The notes beneath the pieces are model-generated. The model ran no database searches. It was not told the origin of the DNA and saw nothing but the letters and a program-made list of their open reading frames with translations. This document shows positions 46,468 to 56,243 of a stretch of 64,000 bases of DNA, one piece after another (the stretch's first letter is position 1; the number at the start of each line of letters is the position of its first letter). The DNA is from Acinetobacter kookii (GTDB lineage: Bacteria; Pseudomonadota; Gammaproteobacteria; Pseudomonadales; Moraxellaceae): NCBI RefSeq assembly GCF_900096895.1, contig NZ_FMYO01000011.1:18911-82910 (forward strand). Reading direction: 5' to 3'. The position numbers were made by a program, and so were the translations under genes.

Positions 46468-47046
46468 TTAAAAGAAATAATGCTGAACCAGTGCTGCCAC
46501 ACCAATCACTAAAAACACAAGTGCGCCAATTTTATGAATCAGTGAAATCGGGAGTTTTTCCGCCAGTTTGTTGCCAATAAAGACTGCAGGAGCATTGACC
46601 AGCATAATGCCCAGCGTGGTTCCCAGTGTTACCCAGCCAATACTGTCAAAGCGCGCGGCAAGTGCCACGGTAGCAATCTGGGTTTTATCACCAATTTCTG
46701 CCAGAAAGAACAAAACAAACGTGGCACCAAAAACGCCATATTTTTGCCATTTATTAATGCTTTCAGTTTCATCATCCAGTTCATCTGGAATCAGCATCCA
46801 GGCCGCCATCGCAATAAATCCAAGGGAAACAATCCATAACAATACGGTCGGGCTCAGAACGGTTGTAATCCATTGCCCCAGGACAGCGGAAACACCATGG
46901 TTGACCACGGTCGCCAGGAAAATTGCGATCAGAATTGGGACAGGTTTACGGAAACGCGCGGCCAGCAGCAAAGCCAGCAATTGAGTTTTGTCACCCATTT
47001 CGGACAAGGCAACAACAGCTAAAGAAATCAGGAAGGCTGAAAGCAT
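46468..47046 (-). CDS. GDT1/TMEM165-family manganese exporter
   Basis: A 192-residue membrane protein with six helices in two homologous halves, each carrying the E-x-G-D-K-T signature: ALSEMGDKTQLLALLLAARF (about residues 13-32) and LAEIGDKTQIATVALAARF in the second half. UPF0016/GDT1 proteins move manganese or calcium; bacterial members such as MntX export manganese. The leader holds an 8-bp inverted repeat enclosing GGAGGGGTGAG just before the start, which may be a regulatory RNA. It stands alone with its own terminator. Confidence 0.9.
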   Translation of the reverse strand: MLSAFLISLAVVALSEMGDKTQLLALLLAARFRKPVPILIAIFLATVVNHGVSAVLGQWITTVLSPTVLLWIVSLGFIAMAAWMLIPDELDDETESINKWQKYGVFGATFVLFFLAEIGDKTQIATVALAARFDSIGWVTLGTTLGIMLVNAPAVFIGNKLAEKLPISLIHKIGALVFLVIGVAALVQHYFF

Positions 47047-47059
47047 GATGTATTTCTCT

Positions 47060-47101
47060 GGCTAGCATAATAAAACCTGTGACTCACCCCTCCTGCTAGC
47101 C
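47060..47101 (-). promoter_or_regulatory. Leader hairpin of the GDT1-family gene
   Basis: In the transcript GGCUAGCA (47101-47094) pairs perfectly with UGCUAGCC (47067-47060) around a 26-base loop containing GGAGGGGUGAGUCACAGG. The 3' arm ends about 13 bases before the ATG, so it could control ribosome access. The manganese riboswitch class yybP-ykoY often precedes this gene family, but its GGGGAGUAG core is not clearly present. Confidence 0.5.
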
Positions 47102-47150
47102 AAATTGAGCAGAGTGGTAAATCAAAGGTCTTGCCAACAAAAAGAAAATC

Positions 47151-47375
47151 ATGATCAAAAAGATCATTTGGTTCCTTGCTATGATGACCATGTTCTGTGG
47201 AACAATTATGTTGACCATCACCTTTTTACCTTGCGTAAAAAGCGGCTACTCCCCAATGAAGTGCATGCATTTTAAGCTGAAAGATAAAAATTTTCAAATG
47301 CCTTTAAAAATATCATTTCAGGATAACAATCAACCTCGTTATCCATGGCAAAAATTACATCAGAAATCATTTTAA
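47151..47375 (+). CDS. Doubtful small protein with a hydrophobic N-terminus
   Basis: A possible 74-residue protein divergent from the GDT1-family gene. The N-terminus is signal-like (MIKKIIWFLAMMTMFCGTIML); the rest is polar and short. The AAGAAA before the ATG is a poor ribosome site. It has no recognised family and could be chance. It is listed because the stretch is otherwise empty. Confidence 0.25.
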   Translation: MIKKIIWFLAMMTMFCGTIMLTITFLPCVKSGYSPMKCMHFKLKDKNFQMPLKISFQDNNQPRYPWQKLHQKSF

Positions 47376-47469
47376 GCCAAGCAGTATTTTACGCGGCTGT
47401 ATTCACTGTCTTATCCCTGTCATAGGAACAAGCCTGTGCGTTTCTCAATCTACCCACGCCTTTCATAAA

Positions 47470-47493
47470 AAAACCCTGCCGAAGCAGGGTTTT
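47470..47493 (-). terminator. Terminator of aceE-aceF
   Basis: AAACCCTGC-CGAA-GCAGGGTTT, a perfect stem with A-run on the plus strand (T-run in the transcript), 19 bases after the aceF stop. Confidence 0.85.
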
Positions 47494-47511
47494 AGTGAGT
47501 ATCAACTGAAA

Positions 47512-49545
47512 TTAGAGCAACAGGCTACGAATATCCGACAACAGTTTGGTCAGCTTATGGGTAAAGCGTGCTGCATCTGCGCCATTAATCACACGGTGGT
47601 CATAAGACAATGACAGCGGCAGCATCAGCTTAGGATCAAAACCTGTACCATTCCAGACCGGTTGCATGGTGGCTGGCGAAATACCCAAAATTGCCACCTG
47701 AGGCCAGTTCACCAATGGAGTGAATGCGGTACCGCCAATTGAACCCAGGCTGGTAATGGTGAAGTTCGCACCTTGCAAATCTTTCGGTGACAATTTCTTG
47801 TCACGTGCTTTCTTGCTCAGTTCACCCAGTTCAACTGCAATTTGCTTGATTGATTTTTGATCTGGATTACGCAGTACCGGCACAGTCAAACCGTCTGGTG
47901 TTGCCACAGCAATGCCCATATGGATTTCATTACGCAACAATACCGATTTCTGGTCATCCGCTAAATGGCCGGCAAAATACGGCTCTTCCTTCAACAGATG
48001 CGCGACTGCTTTGGCAATGAAAGCCAGAATCGTCAGGCTAATACCCTCTTGTTTAAACTTGGCTTTGAGATCGCCGCGCCATGCTTCAAGTTCGGTAATA
48101 TCTGCCAGGTCAAACTGGGTTACCTGTGGAATGTAATTATTCAACGACAACTGCGGCACAGAAACCTGTTGCAGGCGGGTCATGGCTTTCACTTCACCAC
48201 CACCAAATGCCGAGAAATCTGGCAATGCAGGCAAACCAGGAACTTGCGCTACAGTCTGCGCTACCGGTGCAGCTTGAGGTGCAGTTAAGCGTGTTTTCAC
48301 ATAGGCAAACACATCTTCTTTCATCAAGCGATCATGGGCACCCGAAGCTTTGACTTCAGCCAAGACCACGCCCAACTCACGCGCCAGCTTACGTACCGCA
48401 GGACCTGCATAGACTTTGGCATTGGCAGCATTCTGCTCCTTGCTCAGCTTATCGGCCGATTGGACTGGTGCTTGTTCTACAGAGGTAGCCGCTTGTGGCG
48501 CTGCTGCCGGAGCAGGTGCTGCCTTGGCTGCAGGAGCAGCTTCAACTTTGGCTGGCTGAACTACAGCAGCTGCCTGCCTTTTCGCTTCGATGCTTACCAG
48601 AGCCATACCTTGTGAGACATTTTGCCCCATTTGTACGTGAATGGCTTTAATCACCCCTGCCGATGAGCTTGGCACTTCAACCGTGGCTTTATCGGACTCA
48701 ACCACAATAATGCTTTGATCCGCCTCGACCGTGTCACCGACTTGAACTAAAATTTCCGCCACTACAGCTTTGTCTACACCCAGATCAGGCACAGCAATTT
48801 CAACCTCTCCGCCTGGTACAGAAGCTACAGGTGCCTGAACTGATGTTTCTGTTTTTGGCGCATTCACAGCAGCGGTTTCTGTAGCAGGTGTCGTTGTAGA
48901 AACCGTACTTGGCGCTGCTTCAGCAGCTGAAGATGCTGTTTTCACCTTGAGCAGAACCACACCTTCTTTGACCGTGTCGCCTGCCTGAACTTCAACGCTC
49001 TCAACTGTACCAGCAACGGTACTTGGCACTTCAACCGTGGCTTTATCGGATTCCACCACCACAATGCTTTGATCGACAGTGATTTCATCACCTACCTGGA
49101 CCAGAATTTCGCCGACCAGGGCTTTTTCTACCCCAATGTCAGGGACTTGTACCTCAACCACTGAAGCGCTGCCGGCCGGATTCTTCGCTGCTGCAGCTGC
49201 GGGTTGATGGGATGCCAGTTCCTGCATAATTTCCTGATCAGGCAGCGAGGTCGGCGTGTTTTCCGAAGTCTTTTGTGAAGCGTCTGCTTCTTGAACTTCA
49301 GTCGCGCCGGTTGAACCTTCCTCAGCTTCCAGTTCAATCAGTACCGAACCTTCTGAAACCACATCGCCTACTGCAACCGTAATACTTTTCACAATCCCTG
49401 CCGAAGTGCTTGGCACTTCAACAGAGGCTTTATCGGATTCCAGCAAAACCAGGCTGTCATCTACCGCGACGCTATCGCCCACTTTCACCAAAATTTCAGC
49501 AACGATGGCTTTATCAACTCCAATATCAGGTGTTTTGATTTGCAT
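47512..49545 (-). CDS. aceF: Pyruvate dehydrogenase E2, dihydrolipoamide acetyltransferase
   Basis: A 677-residue core subunit of the pyruvate dehydrogenase complex. It has three lipoyl domains with swinging lysines Lys39, Lys168 and Lys286 (each in ESDKAxVEVPS), separated by Ala/Pro/Thr-rich linkers. An E1/E3-binding domain follows (GPAVRKLARELGVVL, DRLMKEDVFAYVK), then the catalytic domain with the active-site motif SYDHRVINGADAARF. It transfers the acetyl group from E1 to CoA. aceE ends two bases before its start, so both subunits come from one message; E3 (lpd) is not in the window. Confidence 0.97.
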   Translation of the reverse strand: MQIKTPDIGVDKAIVAEILVKVGDSVAVDDSLVLLESDKASVEVPSTSAGIVKSITVAVGDVVSEGSVLIELEAEEGSTGATEVQEADASQKTSENTPTSLPDQEIMQELASHQPAAAAAKNPAGSASVVEVQVPDIGVEKALVGEILVQVGDEITVDQSIVVVESDKATVEVPSTVAGTVESVEVQAGDTVKEGVVLLKVKTASSAAEAAPSTVSTTTPATETAAVNAPKTETSVQAPVASVPGGEVEIAVPDLGVDKAVVAEILVQVGDTVEADQSIIVVESDKATVEVPSSSAGVIKAIHVQMGQNVSQGMALVSIEAKRQAAAVVQPAKVEAAPAAKAAPAPAAAPQAATSVEQAPVQSADKLSKEQNAANAKVYAGPAVRKLARELGVVLAEVKASGAHDRLMKEDVFAYVKTRLTAPQAAPVAQTVAQVPGLPALPDFSAFGGGEVKAMTRLQQVSVPQLSLNNYIPQVTQFDLADITELEAWRGDLKAKFKQEGISLTILAFIAKAVAHLLKEEPYFAGHLADDQKSVLLRNEIHMGIAVATPDGLTVPVLRNPDQKSIKQIAVELGELSKKARDKKLSPKDLQGANFTITSLGSIGGTAFTPLVNWPQVAILGISPATMQPVWNGTGFDPKLMLPLSLSYDHRVINGADAARFTHKLTKLLSDIRSLLL

Positions 49546-49547
49546 GC

Positions 49548-52262
49548 TTAGTTCTCCTCACCTGATTGTTCTTTATAGTCCGCAACCGCCTGAACTTCAG
49601 GGTGTGCTTGAGGTGCCCAAGCGACTGGACGATCGGTATCAAGTTCGAAGCTGGAGATGGCATCTTTCACCAGACGCGCATCCACTTCGCCTTCATCGGC
49701 CAGTTTCTTCAAGGTTGCCACGACAATGTGCGCGGCATCCACACCGAAGTAACTACGCAAATTGCCACGGGTATCTGAACGGCCGTAACCATCGGTGCCC
49801 AAGGCTACGAATGGGCGGTTGTCTGGAAGATAGGCACGGATCTGTTCGCTGTATGCACGCATATGATCGGTTGCAGAAACCACAATACCGTCTGTTTCAC
49901 GCAGTTGTTGTGACACCCAGGATTCCTTCGCCTCTTCAGCCAATGGATGCAGGCGGTTGTATTCTTCACATGCCATGCCATCACGTGCCAGTTCGTTGAA
50001 GCTGGTGACACTCCACACGTTCGAGTGAATCTGGTATTCATCACGCAAGATTTTCGCTGCTTTAATCACTTCCCGAAGAATCACACCTGAACCCATCAGC
50101 TGAACCGTGGCTTTTTCATCCTGTTCAAGCAGATACATACCGCGCTTGATGCCTTCTTCCACGCCTTGCGGCATTTCCGGATGCTCATAGTTTTCGTTCA
50201 TGACGGTCAGGTAATAGAACACGCGTTCCTGATTGACATACATGCGTTGCAAGCCATCGTGTACGATGACCGCCAGTTCATAACCGAAACATGGGTCATA
50301 AGACACACAGTTCGGAATGGTATTGGCCAGAATATGCGAATGACCATCCTGATGTTGCAAGCCTTCACCGTTCAATGTGGTACGGCCCGCGGTTGCACCC
50401 AGCAAGAAACCTTGTGCCTGAGCGTCACCGGCTGCCCAGGCAATGTCACCAATACGCTGGAAACCGAACATCGAGTAGTACATGTACATTGGAATCATTG
50501 GCAGGTTATTGGTTGAATAACTGGTCGCCAAGGCTGCCCATGCACTCATCGCACCGGCTTCATTAATCCCTTCCTGCAACATGTGACCATCTTTGGCTTC
50601 ACGATAGTTCATCAGCTGTTCTTGGTCTTCAGGCGTATATTTCTGACCATGAGCAGCATAAATACCGAGCTGACGGAACATGCCTTCTAAACCAAAGGTA
50701 CGGGCTTCATCCGGTACGATTGGCACAACGCGGTCTTTAATTGCTTTTTCTTTTAGAAGTGCCGAGATTAAACGCACCATCACCATCGTCGTTGATTGCT
50801 GTTTGCCATTTGAACCTTTTAATACGGCATCAAAGACAGACAGATCAGGAATCGCCAATGATTCACTTTCTTTACGACGCGCTGGTAAATAACCGCCCAA
50901 CGCTTCACGACGTGCCTTCATATATTTAATTTCAGGCGAGTTCTCACTTGGACGGTAGAACGGAACTTCTTCAAGCTGTTCATCGGTAAATGGCAGGTTG
51001 AAACGGTTACGTACATACTTTAATGATTCAAGCTGCATTTTCTTGATTTGATGCGTTTTGTTGACCGCTTCAATTTCTTCAGACAGACCATAACCCTTAA
51101 CCGTTTTTGCCAGAATGACGGTCGGCTGACCATTGGCCTGGGTTGCTGCGGCATAGGCTGCAAACACTTTGTACGGGTCATGTCCACCGCGGTTCAGATT
51201 ATCAATATCTTCATCGCTTAGGTTTTTCACCAATTCTTCAGCTTCAGGATATTTGCCAAAGAAGTGTGCACGGGTATACGCCCCACCTTTCACCTGATAA
51301 CGCTGGTAATCTCCATCCACCGCCTCTTCCATCACGGCTTTTAAAGCACCGGATTCATCTTTGGCAAGCAGCGGATCCCAATGACGTCCCCACACCACTT
51401 TAATCACGCGCCAGCCGGCACCACGGAACAAGGATTCCAGCTCCTGAATGATTTTACCGTTACCGCGAACAGGACCGTCCAGACGTTGCAGGTTACAGTT
51501 CACCACCCAAATCAGGTTGTCCAGCTTTTCACGACCGGCAAGAGAAATTGCACCCAGGCTTTCCGGTTCATCCATTTCACCATCGCCGAGGTAAGCCCAA
51601 ACCTTACGGTCTTCTTCTTTAATCAGGCTACGGTTCATCAGGTATTTCTGAATATGCGCCTGGTAGATCGACATGATCGGACCCAGACCCATGGATACGG
51701 TCGGGAACTGCCAATAATCCGGCATCAAGTAAGGATGCGGATAACTTGGCAAACCATTGCCACCGACTTCACGGCGGAAATTATTCAGTTGCTCTTCAGT
51801 CAAACGGCCTTCCAAGAATGAACGCGCATAAATCCCTGGCGCACAGTGACCTTGGTAATAGATCATGTCGCCACCAAAATGGTCGCTATTGGCGCGGAAG
51901 AAGTGGTTAAAACCAACGTCATATAAAGTTGCAGAAGATGCAAAGCTGGCCAAGTGACCACCCAGGTCGTCACCGGTTTTATTGGCACGTAACACCATTG
52001 CCAAGGCATTCCAGCGAATCAGGGCACGGATACGACGCTCCATATCCTGGTCGCCTGGCATAGCCGGGGTTTCTTCAACTGAAATGGTATTGAGATAAGG
52101 AGTATTTAGACGCTGAATAGGAACATGCTTGGCAATCGCGCGCTGATAGAGTTTTTCTAACAAAAATGCAGCACGCTCAGTACCCATATGCTGTAAAACC
52201 GAGTCAAATGCGTCTTGCCATTCTTGGGTTTCCTGCGCGTCGGTATCACCATAAAACGCCAT
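49548..52262 (-). CDS. aceE: Pyruvate dehydrogenase E1 component
   Basis: A 904-residue homodimeric-type E1 that decarboxylates pyruvate with thiamin diphosphate and acetylates E2 lipoyl groups. The ThDP motif is YLGDGEMDEPESLGA, ending VVNCNLQRLDGPVRGNGKI. The second and third domains carry MYMYYSMFGFQRIGD, AGRTTLNGEGLQHQDGHSH and the C-terminal domain with GTDGYGRSDTRGNLR. Length is near the E. coli 887. The first residues (MAFYGDTDAQETQEW) fit the usual E2-binding N-terminus. It is the first gene of the aceEF operon; no PdhR-type gene lies next to it. Confidence 0.97.
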   Translation of the reverse strand: MAFYGDTDAQETQEWQDAFDSVLQHMGTERAAFLLEKLYQRAIAKHVPIQRLNTPYLNTISVEETPAMPGDQDMERRIRALIRWNALAMVLRANKTGDDLGGHLASFASSATLYDVGFNHFFRANSDHFGGDMIYYQGHCAPGIYARSFLEGRLTEEQLNNFRREVGGNGLPSYPHPYLMPDYWQFPTVSMGLGPIMSIYQAHIQKYLMNRSLIKEEDRKVWAYLGDGEMDEPESLGAISLAGREKLDNLIWVVNCNLQRLDGPVRGNGKIIQELESLFRGAGWRVIKVVWGRHWDPLLAKDESGALKAVMEEAVDGDYQRYQVKGGAYTRAHFFGKYPEAEELVKNLSDEDIDNLNRGGHDPYKVFAAYAAATQANGQPTVILAKTVKGYGLSEEIEAVNKTHQIKKMQLESLKYVRNRFNLPFTDEQLEEVPFYRPSENSPEIKYMKARREALGGYLPARRKESESLAIPDLSVFDAVLKGSNGKQQSTTMVMVRLISALLKEKAIKDRVVPIVPDEARTFGLEGMFRQLGIYAAHGQKYTPEDQEQLMNYREAKDGHMLQEGINEAGAMSAWAALATSYSTNNLPMIPMYMYYSMFGFQRIGDIAWAAGDAQAQGFLLGATAGRTTLNGEGLQHQDGHSHILANTIPNCVSYDPCFGYELAVIVHDGLQRMYVNQERVFYYLTVMNENYEHPEMPQGVEEGIKRGMYLLEQDEKATVQLMGSGVILREVIKAAKILRDEYQIHSNVWSVTSFNELARDGMACEEYNRLHPLAEEAKESWVSQQLRETDGIVVSATDHMRAYSEQIRAYLPDNRPFVALGTDGYGRSDTRGNLRSYFGVDAAHIVVATLKKLADEGEVDARLVKDAISSFELDTDRPVAWAPQAHPEVQAVADYKEQSGEEN

Positions 52263-52404
52263 ATTTCACCTATTCCTTGAGCTTATTTATAGTCTCTATA
52301 TGTACCATACTTTGGAGAGCATCAGTTATCGCTACAGCTGAATACGGAATACCACTATTATTTAGATAATAAATACTCATTGACCATTCTTTACGCAATA
52401 AAAC

Positions 52405-52432
52405 AAAAAACCGCCAATAAAGGCGGTTTTTT
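52405..52432. terminator. Terminator between the M23 gene region and aceE leader
   Basis: AAAAAACCGCC-loop-GGCGGTTTTTT is a strong stem in the 268-base gap between the M23 gene and aceE, both leftward. It lies about 100 bases beyond the M23 stop. Confidence 0.75.
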
Positions 52433-52530
52433 ATACAATAACTATTCTCTTGAATGATACTATTATATTCGAAAGCTCTAAGTGCCCTAGAGCTACTCTT
52501 TAATGAATATACACATCTGTATTTATCAAC

Positions 52531-53220
52531 TTATGGCAACATTGCTAAATAAGTTGATGGATTTTTGCGTTGTCCATCTTTCACGACTTCATAATGCAAA
52601 TGTGGACCAGTACAACGCCCCGTGCAACCCACATTGGCAATATGTTCACCAGCTTCTACGCGATCACCAACACGGGCAATCAAACGTGATGCATGTGCAT
52701 AACGGGTCAAATAACCGTTGCCATGATTAATTTCTACGTATTGACCATACCCTGTACCCCAGCCTGATTTGGTCACTACGCCAGGGCCAGTGGCATAAAT
52801 AGGTGTACCGCTTGGTGCAGACAAATCCAGACCGGAGTGATTTTCAGCGCGACCGCCCATGGTACGGCCACCAAAGTTGGAACTCACACGTTTCATGTCT
52901 GGAAGAGGATGAGACACCAACCAGGAGTAAGCATTGCCAGAATAAGTTTTTGAGCTGGTTGAACGATATTTTTTCGCTAAAGATTCATTGTTTAATTCAA
53001 TTGTTTTTTCACGCAATTGAACATTCATTCTGGTTTCAGCAGGAAGATCAATATCATTTGATTCTGCATAAGAACCTTGCGCCAAAGTACGGGTCAATTG
53101 TTCAATGCGATCTTCCGATGCATTGTTAGAGCTAGGAGTTAATTCAACTAAATCTGCAAAAGCTACAGATGCGGCAGAAGCTGCCAATGAAAACGCTAAT
53201 AAAATACGTCGCGTATGCAT
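52531..53220 (-). CDS. M23-family (LytM-type) peptidoglycan endopeptidase
   Basis: A 229-residue protein with a signal peptide (MHTRRILLAFSLAASAASVAFA), a short linker and a C-terminal M23 zinc peptidase domain. Zinc ligands are His128 and Asp132 (NHSGLDLSAP) and His209 (PHLHYE), with His176 and His207 as further active-site histidines, so it should be active and periplasmic. In the usual GSTGxSTGPHLHYE motif both serines are cysteine here (Cys199 and Cys203), which may form a disulfide. Position next to dciA, lpxC and ftsZ fits a cell-wall role. Confidence 0.92.
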   Translation of the reverse strand: MHTRRILLAFSLAASAASVAFADLVELTPSSNNASEDRIEQLTRTLAQGSYAESNDIDLPAETRMNVQLREKTIELNNESLAKKYRSTSSKTYSGNAYSWLVSHPLPDMKRVSSNFGGRTMGGRAENHSGLDLSAPSGTPIYATGPGVVTKSGWGTGYGQYVEINHGNGYLTRYAHASRLIARVGDRVEAGEHIANVGCTGRCTGPHLHYEVVKDGQRKNPSTYLAMLP

Positions 53221-53328
53221 AAAAAACCTCTTTTAACTGTTCTTAGTCAATGTCCTTGCGTGATCTCTTCCTTGATATCCACTAAAAGAAGTGCGTAAGA
53301 TTAAGACACAAGTATGTAGGAACAATGT

Positions 53329-53769
53329 ATGTCGGAACCAGTGAACGTCTTTCAACAAACAAGAAAACACTTAAAAACAGGAAACTTTACGTTTCTCTCT
53401 ACACAAGTTGCTGCATGGCAGAAACTTACAAAACTCATTCAACCGATATTGCCCCAACCAGAGCAATGGCAAGTTGTTTGTTATCAACATGGCATTTTGA
53501 CGATAACGGGTGCAAATCAAGCCATGATTAGCCAGCTTGCCTATCTTCAAAAGCAATATATCGCCCAATTGTTACAATTACCTGAATTTAAAGACTTACA
53601 AAAATTGCAAGTACGATTAAGAATTCAGACGCAAACCCCTCCAAAACCCCAATCTCTGTCCCGATCCCTTAGTCCAGATACTCAAGACTTACTTCGTGGT
53701 GCTGCCGACTTTGTAAGTGACCCTAAGCTTAGCCAAGCTATGCTACGTTTGGCAAGAAATAAAAAGTAA
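53329..53769 (+). CDS. DciA-like (DUF721) protein
   Basis: A 146-residue protein whose N-terminal 95 residues fit DUF721: WQKLTKLIQPILP, WQVVCYQHGILTITGANQAMISQLAYLQKQYIAQLLQ. DUF721 proteins such as DciA assist loading of the replicative helicase DnaB in bacteria without DnaC. The C-terminus (PKPQSLSRSLSPDTQDLLRGAADFVSDPKLSQAMLRLARNKK) is a separate helical tail. AGGA lies seven bases before the ATG. It is convergent with lpxC, as in other gammaproteobacteria. Assignment rests on pattern and context. Confidence 0.8.
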   Translation: MSEPVNVFQQTRKHLKTGNFTFLSTQVAAWQKLTKLIQPILPQPEQWQVVCYQHGILTITGANQAMISQLAYLQKQYIAQLLQLPEFKDLQKLQVRLRIQTQTPPKPQSLSRSLSPDTQDLLRGAADFVSDPKLSQAMLRLARNKK

Positions 53770-53866
53770 CCAATACAGGCATATCTTTGAATTAAGAAAT
53801 AAAAGATGTGAACTGCTTAACAATTCGTTTTGTTACATTATAACACTTACATTAAAAGACAATAAC

Positions 53867-54769
53867 TTATGTCACACTTACATAAGAAATTGGACACTGT
53901 TTAATGTCATCAAATGTTACAATTTCGTAATTACTTGGATCACTTTTAACATTGCGTAATAATTGATTATTTAAGGCATGTCCGGACTTATAGCCATCAA
54001 ATTTGGCAATAATCTGGTGTCCCAAGAGATATAAATCTCCGACTGCATCCAGAATTTTATGACGTACAAATTCGTCCGAGAAGCGCAGCCCTTCTTCATT
54101 GACCACGCCGGTTTCATCGACACCAATTGCATTTTCCAGGCTGGCGCCTAAGGCCAGATTGTTGGCTTTTAGATAGTCCAGATCTTTCATAAAACCGAAA
54201 GTACGGGCTCCACTGACTTCGTAAACAAAGGTTTCGGTAGAAAAATCGATGGTTGCGGACTGATATTCTTTTTTAAATGCCGGATGATCAAAATCAATGG
54301 TAAAGTTGAGCTGGAAGCCGTCATAAGGATGAAATACTGCACGTTTATCATCAATTAACGCTTCAACATGTTTTAAAATTCTTATAAATTTTTTCGGTGC
54401 GTCCTGTTCTTGCAATCCGCCTTGCATGAGCAAATAGATAAATGGACCCGCACTACCGTCCATAATCGGAACTTCTGAAGCCGAAACTTCAATAATCAGG
54501 TTATCAATTCCCAGTCCGGCAATCGCACTCATGACATGCTCAATGGTACCGACTTTGGCATTGTCCTGAACCAGATTAGAGCACATGAACGCTTCTTGAA
54601 TCAGCATCGCATCTGCAGGAATATCTACCGGCGGATCTAAATCGATACGTCGAAATACAATACCCCCATCCACATGATGCGGCACAAAGTTAATTAAGAC
54701 TTTTTGCCCACTATGAAGACCAATACCGCTCGCTTTCACGACACGCTGTAGGGTACGTTGTTTCAACAT
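53867..54769 (-). CDS. lpxC: UDP-3-O-acyl-N-acetylglucosamine deacetylase LpxC
   Basis: A 300-residue zinc deacetylase, the committed step of lipid A synthesis. It starts [21 protein letters not shown] and has the zinc ligand His78 in [17 protein letters not shown] and the second motif [18 protein letters not shown]. Length is close to E. coli LpxC (305). It follows ftsZ in the same leftward direction but is separated from it by an intrinsic terminator and about 125 bases. In enterobacteria LpxC is degraded by FtsH; the usual C-terminal tail cannot be judged here. Confidence 0.97.
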   Translation of the reverse strand: MLKQRTLQRVVKASGIGLHSGQKVLINFVPHHVDGGIVFRRIDLDPPVDIPADAMLIQEAFMCSNLVQDNAKVGTIEHVMSAIAGLGIDNLIIEVSASEVPIMDGSAGPFIYLLMQGGLQEQDAPKKFIRILKHVEALIDDKRAVFHPYDGFQLNFTIDFDHPAFKKEYQSATIDFSTETFVYEVSGARTFGFMKDLDYLKANNLALGASLENAIGVDETGVVNEEGLRFSDEFVRHKILDAVGDLYLLGHQIIAKFDGYKSGHALNNQLLRNVKSDPSNYEIVTFDDIKQCPISYVSVT

Positions 54770-54833
54770 GTTTTTCTATCATCTGCTCATCAAACCGCTA
54801 TACGTTAGCATATTTAGCCATTGATAAAAAATA

Positions 54834-54859
54834 AAAAGGTAGTCGCAAGACTACCTTTT
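54834..54859 (-). terminator. Terminator between ftsZ and lpxC
   Basis: AAAAGGTAGTC-GCAA-GACTACCTTTT, a perfect 11-bp stem 35 bases after the ftsZ stop. Confidence 0.85.
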
Positions 54860-54893
54860 CTGTTGAATTTGTGCAGTCTGCACAAATTTAGCA

Positions 54894-56084
54894 TTATTTA
54901 CGTTGCTGATTTTTCAAGTAATCTTGAATACTCATTGGCGTTGGACGTGATGAACCAACGGCAGGAGCAGGTGCCGTTGCCGCTTCATTTTGCTGACGTT
55001 GAATGGCTGGCACATCATCATCTTCTACGACAGCTTGTGCTGTATGATTGACTGGACGTGTAGCAGACTGCACTGCTGGACGTTTTACCGTATCTGCCGA
55101 GTCTGCGGAATTACGGGTCAAACCGGTTGCAATCACAGTAACACTGATTTCATCACGCGCATCCGGATCAAAGACTGTACCGTAGAACACCTGACCTTCA
55201 TCCAGATCGACAATCTGGTTGACGACATCGGTAATTTCTTCAATTTCACCGAAGGTCACATCATCACCACCAGTCACGTTAATTAAAATGCCTTTGGCAT
55301 TCATAATGGTGACGTTATCCAGTAATGGACTACGAATAGCCTGTTCAGCTGCCTGACGTGCACGGGTTTCACCACGACCTGAACCCACACCCATCATGGC
55401 ATAGCCACGTGTACTCATGGCGGTTTTCAAATCGGCAAAGTCAAGGTTGATATGACCTGGACGAACAACCAGATCAAAGATACTGCGTACCGCATTTAAC
55501 AACACATCATCTGCTTTTTTGTACGCATCTTTCATTGAAATGTCGCGGAAGACTTTAAGCAAACGCTGGTTAGGAATAATAATCAGTGAATCGACATGCG
55601 CTTCCAGAGCCTCAATGCCTTTTTCAGCAGACTGTTGACGACGCTTGCCTTCAAAATTAAACGGAGTCGTCACCACACCTACGGTCAGAATACCCATTTC
55701 TTTCGCAATTTCAGCCACAACTGGCGCAGCGCCTGTACCCGTACCGCCCCCCATACCTGCGGTAACGAATACCATGTCAGTACCTTCCAGGTGTTGGCGA
55801 ATCAGTTCACGGCTTTCTTCAGCAGCAGTCTGGCCCACTTGAGGATTTGCCCCTGCACCCAGACCACGCGTGCTTTGTTCACCTAATTGAATTTTGAATT
55901 GCGCATTCATACGGTCTAAAGCTTGTTTGTCGGTATTGGCACAGACAAATTTTACCCCTTGAATGTCGGATTCAAGCATGTGTTGCACGGCATTACCACC
56001 AGCACCACCAACACCAAATACAGTGAAACGGGCTTGACCGTTGCTATCGTTTTGATCATCTTCTAAAAATTCAAATGAGGCCAT
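54894..56084 (-). CDS. ftsZ: Cell division protein FtsZ
   Basis: A 396-residue tubulin-like GTPase that forms the division ring. The GTP-binding signature GGGTGTG is at 112-118, the opening [14 protein letters not shown] matches the family, and the C-terminal conserved tail is in [11 protein letters not shown], which binds FtsA and ZipA. A GTG at 56120 would add 12 residues; the ATG at 56084 with AAAGG upstream gives the usual [10 protein letters not shown] start. It follows ftsA and closes the division gene run, with a terminator beyond it. Confidence 0.97.
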   Translation of the reverse strand: MASFEFLEDDQNDSNGQARFTVFGVGGAGGNAVQHMLESDIQGVKFVCANTDKQALDRMNAQFKIQLGEQSTRGLGAGANPQVGQTAAEESRELIRQHLEGTDMVFVTAGMGGGTGTGAAPVVAEIAKEMGILTVGVVTTPFNFEGKRRQQSAEKGIEALEAHVDSLIIIPNQRLLKVFRDISMKDAYKKADDVLLNAVRSIFDLVVRPGHINLDFADLKTAMSTRGYAMMGVGSGRGETRARQAAEQAIRSPLLDNVTIMNAKGILINVTGGDDVTFGEIEEITDVVNQIVDLDEGQVFYGTVFDPDARDEISVTVIATGLTRNSADSADTVKRPAVQSATRPVNHTAQAVVEDDDVPAIQRQQNEAATAPAPAVGSSRPTPMSIQDYLKNQQRK

Positions 56085-56243
56085 GACCTTTGGATTTCCT
56101 AATTCGTAATTGGCAGTCACTTAAGCCCGTATACTGCCTTGATCTTAATAAAAATTGAGTTTAGGATGCTGTCCAACCACACGCTTGTCAAGTGCAAGCC
56201 GTTAGACGTACAACTTCCTTACAATATTCCCAATAAATTTCAC

